Of a stretch of DNA of 64,000 nucleotides, positions 1-8,650 are shown one piece after another. The stretch covers positions 1-64,000 of the forward strand of contig JAYZQT010000039.1 of NCBI GenBank assembly GCA_036136335.1, given 5' to 3'. The DNA comes from JAYZQT01 sp036136335 (GTDB taxonomy: Bacteria > Pseudomonadota > Alphaproteobacteria > MPNO01 > UBA830). The translations under genes were made by a program, and so were the position numbers. The notes under the pieces were generated by a model, which saw only the letters and a program-made list of their open reading frames with translations, did no database searches and was not told the DNA's origin. Position 1 is the stretch's first letter. Each line of letters starts with the position of its first letter.

Positions 1-118
1 AATAGGTGAATGCACTCGGATTTTCCGCAACAATCCGGCGGACTCCGGGGGTGATTTCGCGGGCAACCCCGTATTCGAAAGTCATTTCCTTGCGGAAAGG
101 TATTTTTGATGAACTCAT
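1..118 (-). CDS. MBL-fold metallo-hydrolase, N-terminal fragment (cut by window edge)
   Basis: Reading the minus strand from an ATG at 118 gives an open frame to the window edge: about 39 residues beginning MSSSKIPFRKEM and continuing FEYGVAREITPGVRRIV and AENPSAFTY. From memory this resembles the start of alphaproteobacterial metallo-beta-lactamase-fold hydrolases of the RNase Z/glyoxalase II-like group, where the metal-binding HxHxDH motif follows later. The zinc motif is outside the window, so the assignment rests on the N-terminus only. A second ATG at 85 is possible. The gene starts 14 bases after the mrp stop codon on the same strand, so the two are probably co-transcribed. Confidence 0.55.
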   Translation of the reverse strand, partial: MSSSKIPFRKEMTFEYGVAREITPGVRRIVAENPSAFTY

Positions 119-132
119 CGTATGTTCTGTCT

Positions 133-1224
133 TTATTCGAAAACAATCTTGGGGCTGTTGGGCTGAGTTTGACCAGTGTTGATTTTATCCCATACCCTTT
201 CCGCGATTGTTTTGTACGTCATCGCGTATGGTCCGTTCTGGTCAGCCGCAACAATTGGCGTGCCATTGTCGCCCCCCTCTCGGATTGCAATTTCCAGCGG
301 GATTTCGCCAAGAAAATCAACACCCATTTCTGACGCGGCCCGAGCCGCCCCACCATAGTCAAAGATATCGGATCGCTCACCACAGCCCGGGCAAAGAAAA
401 TAACTCATGTTTTCAACAATCCCCAGCACCGGGACGTCGACCTTCTGAAACATGTTGAGGCCCTTTCGGGCGTCGATCAATGACAGGTCCTGTGGGGTTG
501 AAACTATGACCGCACCAGCGAGCGGAACCTGCTGTGCCATTGTTAACTGGGCATCACCGGTTCCCGGCGGCATATCGACTACAAGCACGTCCTGCGGTCC
601 CCATTGCACGTCGCCCATCATTTGCTGCAGCGCCCCCATCACCATGGGACCGCGCCAGATCATTGCGGTATCCTGTGGTACCAGAAACCCGATCGACATG
701 CATGTAATGCCGTGCGCCTCCATCGGGATTATTGTTTTGCCGTCGGGTGACGAAGGCTGTCCAGTGATACCCATCATTGTAGGAAGCGACGGTCCATAGA
801 TGTCTGCATCCAGCATAGCTGTCCGCAGTCCCATGTGACGAAAAGAAATTGCAAGGTTCGCCGCCGTCGTGGACTTGCCAACCCCGCCCTTGCCCGATGC
901 GACCGCGATAATTGCGCCCACCTGCGGGAGGAGTTGTTTCGATTCGGGCTTCTGCTCTGTAGAACTCTGTGTTTTCTGTTGATTGGTCAGGACGGCGGTC
1001 ACAGATAGCACTCCTGCCATTCCCCTCACCGCTTCTTCGGCGGCCCTACGTGAGGGTTCCATCTTCTTGGCGTCTGCCGGATCTATTTCCAGAGCGAATT
1101 GAACGTGACCGTCCTTGATAACCAGACCTGAAACGAGGCCGCCATCCACGATGTTTACATCGGAACCGGCAATTGTTACTGATTTTAGAACCTCCACAAT
1201 CTGGCGTTCGGCGGGGTGCGGCAT
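133..1224 (-). CDS. mrp: Mrp/ApbC/NBP35-type iron-sulfur cluster carrier ATPase
   Basis: P-loop ATPase of the Mrp family, which binds and delivers Fe-S clusters to apoproteins in the cytoplasm. With the start at 1224 (363 aa) an N-terminal DUF59/MIP18-like domain covers about residues 1-80, a low-complexity linker follows, and the deviant Walker A ASGKGGVGKST lies near 109-119. The cluster-binding pair CPGC sits at about 278-281. The frame is open up to 1302, but the ATG at 1224 has GGAG nine bases upstream and begins directly with the DUF59 fold, so I prefer it. It is divergent from hflK; the ~200 bases between them must hold both promoters, but I see no clear consensus. Confidence 0.93.
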   Translation of the reverse strand: MPHPAERQIVEVLKSVTIAGSDVNIVDGGLVSGLVIKDGHVQFALEIDPADAKKMEPSRRAAEEAVRGMAGVLSVTAVLTNQQKTQSSTEQKPESKQLLPQVGAIIAVASGKGGVGKSTTAANLAISFRHMGLRTAMLDADIYGPSLPTMMGITGQPSSPDGKTIIPMEAHGITCMSIGFLVPQDTAMIWRGPMVMGALQQMMGDVQWGPQDVLVVDMPPGTGDAQLTMAQQVPLAGAVIVSTPQDLSLIDARKGLNMFQKVDVPVLGIVENMSYFLCPGCGERSDIFDYGGAARAASEMGVDFLGEIPLEIAIREGGDNGTPIVAADQNGPYAMTYKTIAERVWDKINTGQTQPNSPKIVFE

Positions 1225-1423
1225 GCTTGACTTCTCCGTTGGTGTCACAATATCGCTAGTAGAGGGAACTAACCCAGTTTGCACTGGCGGGCTGTCTATC
1301 ATATAAGGCCCGCGATCATCGTGAAAGGCTAGGCGTAAATCGGCGTCTAATAATAGTTAGCTTTATACAAGGGCCATAAGGGATTATGGTTCAAGTTGAA
1401 TTATAGAGATAGGAAATTGCGTC

Positions 1424-2521
1424 ATGCCATGGAAACAACAAGGCGGGGGCGGAGGCGGCCCCTGGGGAAGCGGCGGAAATAGCGGTGGCGGCGCTGCTGG
1501 TGGACCCTCTGATATTGAAGATATTCTTCGCAAGGGGCAGGAGCGTTTCAAGAGGTTTGTGCCTGGTGGGTTTGGGGGCAAGAGGGGCATTTTCCTCATT
1601 GTAATAATAGCCATATTTGCCTGGTTGCTGAGCGGTCTTTACAGGGTCCAGCCCGGCGAAAACGGGATAGAATTGCTTTTTGGTAGGTATATGAACACCA
1701 CCCAACCAGGCCTGAATTACTGGCTTCCATGGCCGGTCGGATCCGTTCAGCGCCCAAATGTTGAAAAGACGAACCAAATCAACGTCGGGTTTCAAAACCT
1801 CGGTTCGATTGGCAGGACAGACAACGTGCGTGATGTACCCCGCGAAAGCCTGATGCTTACAGGTGATCAGAACATTATCGATATTGATTTTGTGGTTCAG
1901 TGGCGCATCAAGAAGGCGCGGGACTTCCTGTTCAATATTCGAGATCCCCAGGCGACAATAAAGCTGGCGGCTGAAAGCTCCATCCGTGAAATTGTCGGCC
2001 AGACACCTCTGGAAGAAGTTCTGGCAACGAAGAGAACCGAGGTGGAAGCAAGCACCCGTGATGTGCTTCAACGAATTATGGATGACTATAAAGCAGGTGT
2101 TTTTATTGCTGACGTAAAAATGCAGAAGGTTGATCCGCCACAAAAGGTCATTGACGCGTTCAATGACGTTCAACGTGCACGCCAGGACAAGGAACGCGAA
2201 CAAAACCAGGCGGACCGCTACCGGAATGACATCGTTCCGAAAGCGAAAGGTGAAGCCGCAAAAATGATTCAGGAGGCGACAGCCTATCGGGAAAAGATGA
2301 TTAAAGAAGCTGACGGTGAAGCCAAGCGCTTTCTGTCGGTTTATGAAGCCTATAAAACCAATAAAATTGTCACGACGCGCAGGCTGTATCTTGAACGTAT
2401 GCAGAGCGTACTCAGCAGGTCAGACAAAGTGATAATTGATAAAGGACAGGGAGGCGCGGGCGTTGTGCCCTACCTACCCCTTCCCGAGCTGCGAAAAAGG
2501 TCACAGGAGACGGGCCAATGA
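1424..2521 (+). CDS. hflK: HflK, membrane protease modulator (SPFH/prohibitin family)
   Basis: Subunit of the HflKC complex, which surrounds and regulates the membrane AAA protease FtsH. The 365-aa protein has the usual glycine-rich N-terminus (residues 7-28), a basic stretch, one membrane segment at about 55-70 (IFLIVIIAIFAWLLS), then the SPFH/Band 7 domain starting with VQPGENGIELLFGRY and a charged C-terminal helix rich in Glu, Lys and Arg. The large domain would lie in the periplasm. Its TGA overlaps the hflC ATG (ATGA), so the pair is translationally coupled, as is normal for these partners. Confidence 0.96.
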   Translation: MPWKQQGGGGGGPWGSGGNSGGGAAGGPSDIEDILRKGQERFKRFVPGGFGGKRGIFLIVIIAIFAWLLSGLYRVQPGENGIELLFGRYMNTTQPGLNYWLPWPVGSVQRPNVEKTNQINVGFQNLGSIGRTDNVRDVPRESLMLTGDQNIIDIDFVVQWRIKKARDFLFNIRDPQATIKLAAESSIREIVGQTPLEEVLATKRTEVEASTRDVLQRIMDDYKAGVFIADVKMQKVDPPQKVIDAFNDVQRARQDKEREQNQADRYRNDIVPKAKGEAAKMIQEATAYREKMIKEADGEAKRFLSVYEAYKTNKIVTTRRLYLERMQSVLSRSDKVIIDKGQGGAGVVPYLPLPELRKRSQETGQ

Positions 2522-3417
2522 CCAATCTCAGATTAATTGTATTGGGAATTGTTGTAATTATACTGGGATTTGTGGGTTTCAGTTGTCTCTACACGGTAAA
2601 CGAAAAGCAGCAGGCACTGATCCTCGAGTTTGGCCAGCCGCGCGACGAAGAGCGTAACCCGGGCCTGCACTACAAACTCCCCTGGCGGACAGCGACCTAC
2701 TACGACAAGCGGGTGCTTAGTCTCGATCCGCCCGAACAGGAAATTATTCTCTCTGATCAAAAGCGCATCATCGTCGACGCTTATGTCCGGTATCGAATTG
2801 TGTCTCCCCTGCGATTCAGATTGCGAGCGGACACGGAGGTTAATTTTATCGACATCTTTGGTCGTATACTGAACTCGGCGGTGCGTGCGGAGGTCGGCAG
2901 GGTGTTGCTGGCGGACATGCTAACCAATACGCGGGATGACGTGATGGAGCACATTACGCTGGCGGTTAAAAAGCAGGCAAAGGACTTTGGTATAATTGTT
3001 GTGGACGTGCGGATTGGACGTACCGATTTGCCGCCAACCACAAGTGAATCGGTATATACCCGGATGCGTTCCCAGCGAGAGGCTCAGGCCGCCAAGCTCC
3101 GTGCCGAAGGCGCCGAGATACGTGCGCGAATAGAGGCCAACGCGGATCGTGAACGGACAATTATTTTGGCAGAATCGCAGCGTCGATCCCAGATCCTGCG
3201 TGGTGAGGGGGAGGGTCAGCGGACACGCATCCTCAACAATGCATTTGGCCAAGACCCGGAATTTTTTGCTTTCTATCGCTCAATGGAGGCTTACGATAAT
3301 GCCCTCAGTGATGGCACCACGATGGTCTTGTCGCCTGACAGTGAGTTTTTCCGGTTCTTCAACGATTTGCCCGGCGACAGCAACCGTGGGTTGCTAAAGA
3401 AGAGCAGAAAAAAATAA
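2518..3417 (+). CDS. hflC: HflC, membrane protease modulator (SPFH/prohibitin family)
   Basis: Partner of HflK in the FtsH-regulating complex. The 299-aa protein begins with a single N-terminal membrane segment (LIVLGIVVIILGFVGFSC), followed by the SPFH domain (VNEKQQALILEFGQP) and a long charged helix with the family-typical RMRSQREAQAAKLRAEG stretch near residue 180. Length and architecture are normal. It starts inside the hflK stop codon and is followed after 19 bases by the small DUF2065 gene, then degP: the hflK-hflC-DUF2065-degP order known from other alphaproteobacteria. Confidence 0.96.
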   Translation: MTNLRLIVLGIVVIILGFVGFSCLYTVNEKQQALILEFGQPRDEERNPGLHYKLPWRTATYYDKRVLSLDPPEQEIILSDQKRIIVDAYVRYRIVSPLRFRLRADTEVNFIDIFGRILNSAVRAEVGRVLLADMLTNTRDDVMEHITLAVKKQAKDFGIIVVDVRIGRTDLPPTTSESVYTRMRSQREAQAAKLRAEGAEIRARIEANADRERTIILAESQRRSQILRGEGEGQRTRILNNAFGQDPEFFAFYRSMEAYDNALSDGTTMVLSPDSEFFRFFNDLPGDSNRGLLKKSRKK

Positions 3418-3436
3418 TTAGGATTGTAGCAAGGTA

Positions 3437-3625
3437 GTGCCGGATGAATTGATAATTGCGCTTGGATTGGTTTTGGTTTTTGAGGGTGGTCTATACGCGT
3501 TATTTCCGGAAGCAATGAGGAAGATGGCTCAACGTCTAAAACTGATGTCTGTCTCTTCGCTTCGCAGTACCGGGCTTCTCGCAGCGATAGTTGGGGTGGG
3601 CGTTATCTGGCTGGTTCGGAACTGA
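3437..3625 (+). CDS. Small DUF2065 (YjeT-like) inner-membrane protein
   Basis: A 62-aa protein from a GTG codon, with two hydrophobic segments (about residues 4-22 and 43-60) separated by a short basic loop containing the family-type sequence LFPEAMRKMAQ. DUF2065/YjeT proteins are commonly found directly behind hflC; their biochemical role is not known. The GTG start is preceded by AAGGTA, a usable ribosome site. Placement in the hflKC-degP operon suggests a role in membrane protein quality control, but that is inference from context. Confidence 0.85.
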   Translation: MPDELIIALGLVLVFEGGLYALFPEAMRKMAQRLKLMSVSSLRSTGLLAAIVGVGVIWLVRN

Positions 3626-3726
3626 TCGACATGGTGATCCAGCTGCACCTTTAATCGAAGGTCGCGGAACAGCCAGTTTTATGCCGATTTACGGCACTAT
3701 GGGTGGTATCCAATGGGAGAATACAT

Positions 3727-5193
3727 TTGACAGGTGCGTTGCGAATTTTTTTACTGTCTTTGATTGTTACCGCCGGGCTTTCTTCGGGTGGTTTCCCCGT
3801 TTTCGCTCGGGCGGCACCCGAAAGTTTTGCCGATCTTGCGGCTAGGTTGTTACCTTCTGTGGTCAACATCTCTACGACTCAGGTGCAAAAGACGGGTGAA
3901 AAGACCGGCCCGCAAATGCGAGGTCTTCCCGAGGGCTCGCCGTTTCGCGAATTTTTCAAAGAGTATTTTGACCGCCAGCAGGGAGATACGCCGCGCCGCC
4001 GTGCCACCTCACTCGGTTCGGGTTTCATAATTGATCCCCAGGGTTACATCGTTACTAACAATCATGTGATATCGGAAGCTGACGAAATTACTGTTACCCT
4101 TCATGATGATACGAAACTGGATGCTAGCGTGGTCGGTCGAGACCCAAAGACCGACCTTGCACTGCTTAAGGTAAATCCAGATAAAAAGCTTTTAGCAGTC
4201 TCGTTTGGCGATTCGGGAAGAACCCGCGTCGGCGACTGGATTGTTGCAATTGGTAACCCATTCGGGCTGGGTGGAACGGTAACCGCCGGTATAGTTTCAG
4301 CCCGGCAACGCGATCTCAACTTTGGACCTTATGATGATTACATCCAAACAGACGCTTCTATAAACCGGGGTAATTCCGGTGGTCCAATGTTTAATCTTGA
4401 TGGCAAGGTCGTTGGCATTAATTCTATGATTTATTCTCCTTCCGGAGGGAGCGTTGGGATTGGGTTTGCAATTGCCGCAAACGCTGCCGGCCCTATAATT
4501 GAGCAGCTGCGAAATTACGGAAAGGCGCGCCGCGGTTGGCTGGGTGTTCGCATCCAAGTGGTCGATGATGAAATTGCAAAAAGCCTTGGTTTGAAAAAAC
4601 CTACTGGGGCACTTGTCGCTTCAGTAACCCCAGGTGGTCCAGCGAAAAAATATAAAATCAAAGTTGGCGATGTAATTGTTAAATTCGATGGAAAGTTGGT
4701 GAATACAATGCGTCAGCTTCCAAGAATTGTTGCCGGGACCTCTGTCGGAAAGGCTGTGGATGTCGAGGTCTGGCGTCAGGGAAAAATTGTAAACCTTTTG
4801 GTAAAACTTGGTGAGCTTCCGGAAAATCCCAAAAAGGTTTCTGGGCGAGTGCCTGATGCAACCTCAAACAGGGCGTCCGGTATTACGGTTCCCGAACTAG
4901 GCATGACGCTTTCAACGCTTACTCCCGCGCTTCGAGAAAAATTTAAACTTAAGAAGAGTGTCGACGGCGTGATAATTATACAGGTGACGCCCGCCGGCCC
5001 AGCCGCAGAAAAACGTATACCTCCAGGCGCGATCATCCGAAAAATCGGACCTGATCAGACGGTTGTTGTATCACCCAGACAAGTACGTGCGAAGGTCTCG
5101 GAAGCCAAGAAGGCTAAGTTAAAAACCATATTGGTTTTAATTGAGATGGGCGGTACCCAACGTTTCTTCGTTCTGAATATCACAAAAGTTTGA
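3727..5193 (+). CDS. degP: DegP/DegQ-type periplasmic serine protease (Do family)
   Basis: Envelope HtrA protease and chaperone that degrades misfolded periplasmic proteins. From a TTG at 3727 (488 aa), preceded by GGGAGA six bases upstream, the protein starts with a signal peptide ending near ARAAPES. The trypsin-like domain carries the triad His113 (TNNHVI), Asp143 (TDLALLK) and Ser217 (GNSGGP). Two PDZ domains follow, at about 265-360 and 385-480. A GTG at 3703 in the same frame is possible but lacks a ribosome site and would lengthen the signal peptide N-region. It is the last envelope gene of the hflKC block and overlaps miaA by four bases. Confidence 0.94.
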   Translation: MTGALRIFLLSLIVTAGLSSGGFPVFARAAPESFADLAARLLPSVVNISTTQVQKTGEKTGPQMRGLPEGSPFREFFKEYFDRQQGDTPRRRATSLGSGFIIDPQGYIVTNNHVISEADEITVTLHDDTKLDASVVGRDPKTDLALLKVNPDKKLLAVSFGDSGRTRVGDWIVAIGNPFGLGGTVTAGIVSARQRDLNFGPYDDYIQTDASINRGNSGGPMFNLDGKVVGINSMIYSPSGGSVGIGFAIAANAAGPIIEQLRNYGKARRGWLGVRIQVVDDEIAKSLGLKKPTGALVASVTPGGPAKKYKIKVGDVIVKFDGKLVNTMRQLPRIVAGTSVGKAVDVEVWRQGKIVNLLVKLGELPENPKKVSGRVPDATSNRASGITVPELGMTLSTLTPALREKFKLKKSVDGVIIIQVTPAGPAAEKRIPPGAIIRKIGPDQTVVVSPRQVRAKVSEAKKAKLKTILVLIEMGGTQRFFVLNITKV

Positions 5194-6131
5194 AACAGCA
5201 GTCTGTGATAATTGTCGGAGGGCCGACAGCAAGTGGAAAATCCTGCCTCGCCCTCGACCTCGCGGACAGGTTCAACGGTACGATAATAAATGCGGATTCA
5301 ATGCAGGTTTATGATGCGCTGCGAATTCTCACAGCACGTCCAGACAATCAGGCTTTCGCGCGTGCGCCGCACGAACTTTATGGTGTCTTTGGGATGGAGG
5401 AACGGTGTTCTGCAGGGGAATGGCGCAGGCGTGCATTGTCCAGTGTCACCGCCGCACATAATGCCGGAAGGGTGCCAATTGTGGTTGGAGGCACGGGTCT
5501 TTATCTTCATGCGCTTACCCACGGTTTGCACTCTGTACCTGCTGTACCGCGGCACATCCGTGAAGATTTGAATTCGCGTTTGTGCGCTCGCGGAGTATCA
5601 ACTCTTTATAAAGAACTATCAGCGGTCGATGCCGAGACAGCCTCCCGCGTAAATCCGACTGATGGTCAACGGATTGTTCGCGCATTGGAGGTCTTTATTC
5701 ATACCGGCAAGGGCCTGTATCGGTGGCAGACGGGAGAGCGCGGATCCATGCCAACTCAGCTCCGGTTTTTCACTCTTCTAACAATGCCGAAGCGCGAGAT
5801 TTTGTATGAAAACATAAACGCCCGTTTCGAACAAATGGTAGCGAGGGGAGCAATTGAAGAGGTGGAAACTTTCCTCTCACAGGACCCTGCAGAAGACTTT
5901 CCGCTCATGAAAGCTGTTGGTGTGCCACCCATCACCGCATTTTTGAAAAATGATATAGATCGGCTCAGGCTGTTTGAATTTGGAAAACGGGACACCAGAC
6001 AATATGCAAAACGGCAGTTAACCTGGTTTCGAAATAAGATTATTTCAAATTTAACACTCGAAACGCAATATTCAGAAAAAACCAAACAAGAAATCTTTTC
6101 GAAAATTAGTAGATTTCTGTTGACCGATTGA
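5190..6131 (+). CDS. miaA: tRNA dimethylallyltransferase
   Basis: Transfers a dimethylallyl group to N6 of A37 in tRNAs reading UNN codons (i6A37). The 313-aa protein has the P-loop GPTASGKS at residues 11-18, the substrate-binding NADSMQVY, the conserved GGTGLY and the RIVRALEV segment, as in complete MiaA. It starts with TTG inside the degP stop (TTGA overlap), a translational-coupling arrangement. The neighbour order degP-miaA-ilvB is typical of alphaproteobacteria. A terminator-like hairpin follows 70 bases after the stop. Confidence 0.95.
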   Translation: MKQQSVIIVGGPTASGKSCLALDLADRFNGTIINADSMQVYDALRILTARPDNQAFARAPHELYGVFGMEERCSAGEWRRRALSSVTAAHNAGRVPIVVGGTGLYLHALTHGLHSVPAVPRHIREDLNSRLCARGVSTLYKELSAVDAETASRVNPTDGQRIVRALEVFIHTGKGLYRWQTGERGSMPTQLRFFTLLTMPKREILYENINARFEQMVARGAIEEVETFLSQDPAEDFPLMKAVGVPPITAFLKNDIDRLRLFEFGKRDTRQYAKRQLTWFRNKIISNLTLETQYSEKTKQEIFSKISRFLLTD

Positions 6132-6196
6132 TTCTTCGCCGATAATTTCCGCCGCGCTCGCCTTGTTTTTTATTGTGAGGGGTGCGGGTGTTGTTT

Positions 6197-6223
6197 GAGG
6201 GACCGGCCGTGTGGCCGGTTTTT
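6197..6223 (+). promoter_or_regulatory. Intrinsic terminator/possible ilv attenuator with short leader frame
   Basis: ACCGGCC (6202-6208), loop GTGT, GGCCGGT (6213-6219) and TTTT (6220-6223) form a classic intrinsic terminator. Only 44 bases remain before the ilvB ATG, too little room for an obvious promoter, so it may act as an attenuator rather than as the simple end of miaA. Just upstream a short frame from TTG 6164 ends at TGA 6197-6199 and reads LFFIVRGAGVV, containing Leu, Ile and three Val codons. I see no strong ribosome site for it and no clear competing antiterminator stem, so the attenuation reading is inference. Confidence 0.5.
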
Positions 6224-6267
6224 CGTTCGTCTCGTCAGTCAAATCAGATGGTGTTGGAAAAGAACAG

Positions 6268-8028
6268 ATGGCCAAGAAAAGAACGAACGGCTCAGAAATT
6301 ATAATAAAATCCCTGATAAATGAGGGAGTAGACACGGTGTTTGGATATCCGGGTGGTGCGGTACTGCCGATATATGACGCCATTTTTCAGCAAAATCTTA
6401 TAAAACACGTTCTGGTTCGCCAAGAGGGCGGCGCGGTTCACATGGCTGAAGGGTATGCACGGTCTACCGGCAAGGTGGGTGTCGTGCTGGTTACATCGGG
6501 GCCCGGCGCAACCAATGCGGTCACAGGGTTAACCGATGCATTAATGGACAGCATTCCGGTAGTTTGTTTGACCGGTCAGGTTCCGACCCATTTGATTGGG
6601 AACGACGCGTTCCAGGAAGCTGACACGACTGGAATTACCCGGCCGTGCACCAAGCACAACTATCTGGTCAAGGATATGGCTGATCTTGCACGTGTTATGC
6701 ACGAGGCGTTCTATGTGGCACGTAGCGGTCGGCCCGGACCTGTCGTGGTTGACCTGCCCAAAGACATTTTAATGGGCGATGGGGATTACGAAGACTTCAG
6801 TCAAGCCACCCACGCGACCTACCAACCCAGGCTAAGGGCCGCCGCAACAGACATCGACACAGCGGTACGAATGGTTTCTGAAGCCAAGAAGCCAATCTTT
6901 TATTGCGGTGGCGGCGTAATCAATTCCGGTCCGTTGGCGTCCAAACGTTTGGCTCGGCTAGTTAAACTGACCGGCGCGCCAATTACCCTGACCCTAATGG
7001 GGTTGGGGGCTTATCCCGCATCTGATAAACAGTTTCTTGGTATGCTGGGTATGCATGGCACCTACGAAGCCAATCTCGCCATGCACGAGGCTGATCTTAT
7101 AATTGCCGTTGGGGCCCGCTTCGACGATCGAATAACTGGACGGCTTGCGGACTTTGCGCCCAACTCAAAAAAAATTCACGTGGACATTGATCCGTCTTCT
7201 ATCAACAAGAACGTAACCGTTGATCTGCCCGTTATCGGGGACGTTAGTTATGTCCTTGAACAGATGTTGCGCGCTTGGAAGGCAAAAAAACTTAAGATAA
7301 GTCAGCGTGCATTGAAGGATTGGTGGTCGCAGATTGGTGGATGGCAAAGCATAGACTGTCTGAAATATAAACAACAAAGCGATGTCATTAAACCTCAGTA
7401 TGCCATCGAAAGGCTGTACGAACATACGAAGGATCGAGACTGTTATATTACGACGGAAGTTGGGCAACATCAGATGTGGGCGGCTCAGTATTATAAGTTT
7501 GAAGAACCTAACCGGTGGATGACTTCCGGCGGTCTTGGGACGATGGGGTATGGCCTGCCAGCTGCGATTGGTGTCCAGTTGGCGCACCCGGGATCACTCG
7601 TGATAGACATAGCGGGCGAGGCATCCTTTTTAATGAATATGCAAGAAATGTCGACCGCGGTACAACACCGTGCACCGGTGAAGGTTTTTATAACCAATAA
7701 CCAGTATATGGGGATGGTTCGGCAGTGGCAGGAACTTCTTCATGGCGGGCGCTACTCGGAGAGCTATACAGATGCACTTCCGGATATGGTGAAGTTGGCC
7801 GAAGCGTGTCAATGGGTGGGGCTTCGCGCCACAAAACCCCATGAAGTCGATGACGTTATTAAGGAGATGATCTCCATCGATAAGCCAGTAATCGCCGACA
7901 TATGGGTTGATCAGACCGAAAACTGCTTTCCGATGATTCCCTCGGGGGCTGCTCACAACGAAATGCTACTGGGCCCCGAAGACGAGACGGAGAATCCAAT
8001 TTCGGAAGAGGGAATGGTTCTGGTGTAA
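6268..8028 (+). CDS. ilvB: Acetolactate synthase, large catalytic subunit
   Basis: ThDP-dependent enzyme joining two pyruvates, or pyruvate and 2-ketobutyrate, in the first common step of valine, leucine and isoleucine synthesis. From the ATG at 6268 (586 aa) it has the N-terminal ThDP-pyrimidine domain with the catalytic Glu53 (VRQEGGAVH), the central FAD-binding domain (VGARFDDRITGR), and the C-terminal ThDP-pyrophosphate domain (IAGEASFLMNMQE). The frame extends upstream to a GTG at 6211, but that codon lies inside the terminator hairpin. The small subunit follows after 54 bases. Expected to be feedback-inhibited by valine through IlvN. Confidence 0.96.
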   Translation: MAKKRTNGSEIIIKSLINEGVDTVFGYPGGAVLPIYDAIFQQNLIKHVLVRQEGGAVHMAEGYARSTGKVGVVLVTSGPGATNAVTGLTDALMDSIPVVCLTGQVPTHLIGNDAFQEADTTGITRPCTKHNYLVKDMADLARVMHEAFYVARSGRPGPVVVDLPKDILMGDGDYEDFSQATHATYQPRLRAAATDIDTAVRMVSEAKKPIFYCGGGVINSGPLASKRLARLVKLTGAPITLTLMGLGAYPASDKQFLGMLGMHGTYEANLAMHEADLIIAVGARFDDRITGRLADFAPNSKKIHVDIDPSSINKNVTVDLPVIGDVSYVLEQMLRAWKAKKLKISQRALKDWWSQIGGWQSIDCLKYKQQSDVIKPQYAIERLYEHTKDRDCYITTEVGQHQMWAAQYYKFEEPNRWMTSGGLGTMGYGLPAAIGVQLAHPGSLVIDIAGEASFLMNMQEMSTAVQHRAPVKVFITNNQYMGMVRQWQELLHGGRYSESYTDALPDMVKLAEACQWVGLRATKPHEVDDVIKEMISIDKPVIADIWVDQTENCFPMIPSGAAHNEMLLGPEDETENPISEEGMVLV

Positions 8029-8082
8029 GCTCTGCCGAAGGGCAGTATCAGCAGATTTCATTGGCGAATACGGAGTTATAAA

Positions 8083-8595
8083 TTGATCGCAGACACCTTG
8101 ATTGAGCGGCATACCATTGCAGTGCTTGTAGACAATGAGGCCGGGGTGCTGGCTCGCGTGATTGGGCTTTTCTCGGGCCGTGGCTACAATATTGAAAGTC
8201 TCACGGTTGCGGAAACTGACCCCCATGCAGGGGTTAGCCGTATCACCATAGTTACGTCCGGAACACCTATGATCATTGAGCAAATAAAGGCGCAACTTGA
8301 TCGTTTGGTGCCGGTGCATCGGGTTGTGGATCTTACGGTCAATACCAATAGCGTCGAGAGGGAACTGGCACTGGTCAAGGTGGTTGGCAAGGGAAATAAA
8401 CGGGTTGAGGCGCTTCGCATAGCAGATATATTTCGCGCGCGCGCCATAGATAGTACGAACGGGTCCTTCGTTTTTGAGATTTCGGGAACTTCCCCCAAAA
8501 TTAACGCCTTCATTGATTTAATGGTACCCCTTGGTTTGGTTGATGTTTCCAGAACGGGCGTTGTAGCTATTGCGCGCGGCGGTACAGCGCTCTAA
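8083..8595 (+). CDS. ilvN: Acetolactate synthase, small regulatory subunit
   Basis: Regulatory subunit carrying the valine-binding ACT domain. The 170-aa length and the start HTIAVLVDNEAGVLARVIGLF are typical; the C-terminal half is the second ALS_ss domain (ELALVKVVGKG onwards). The start is TTG at 8083, with CGGAG seven bases upstream; no better start exists in frame. It lies between ilvB and ilvC in an evident operon. Confidence 0.95.
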   Translation: MIADTLIERHTIAVLVDNEAGVLARVIGLFSGRGYNIESLTVAETDPHAGVSRITIVTSGTPMIIEQIKAQLDRLVPVHRVVDLTVNTNSVERELALVKVVGKGNKRVEALRIADIFRARAIDSTNGSFVFEISGTSPKINAFIDLMVPLGLVDVSRTGVVAIARGGTAL

Positions 8596-8650
8596 AAAAC
8601 GCGCCACGTAAAACACAACCTGAAACGGGTTCTACGGGAAAGGTAAAACG

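Noticed and set aside
1391..2203. 270-codon minus-strand frame opposite hflK
   Set aside because: Opposes a certain gene and shows no motif or ribosome site.
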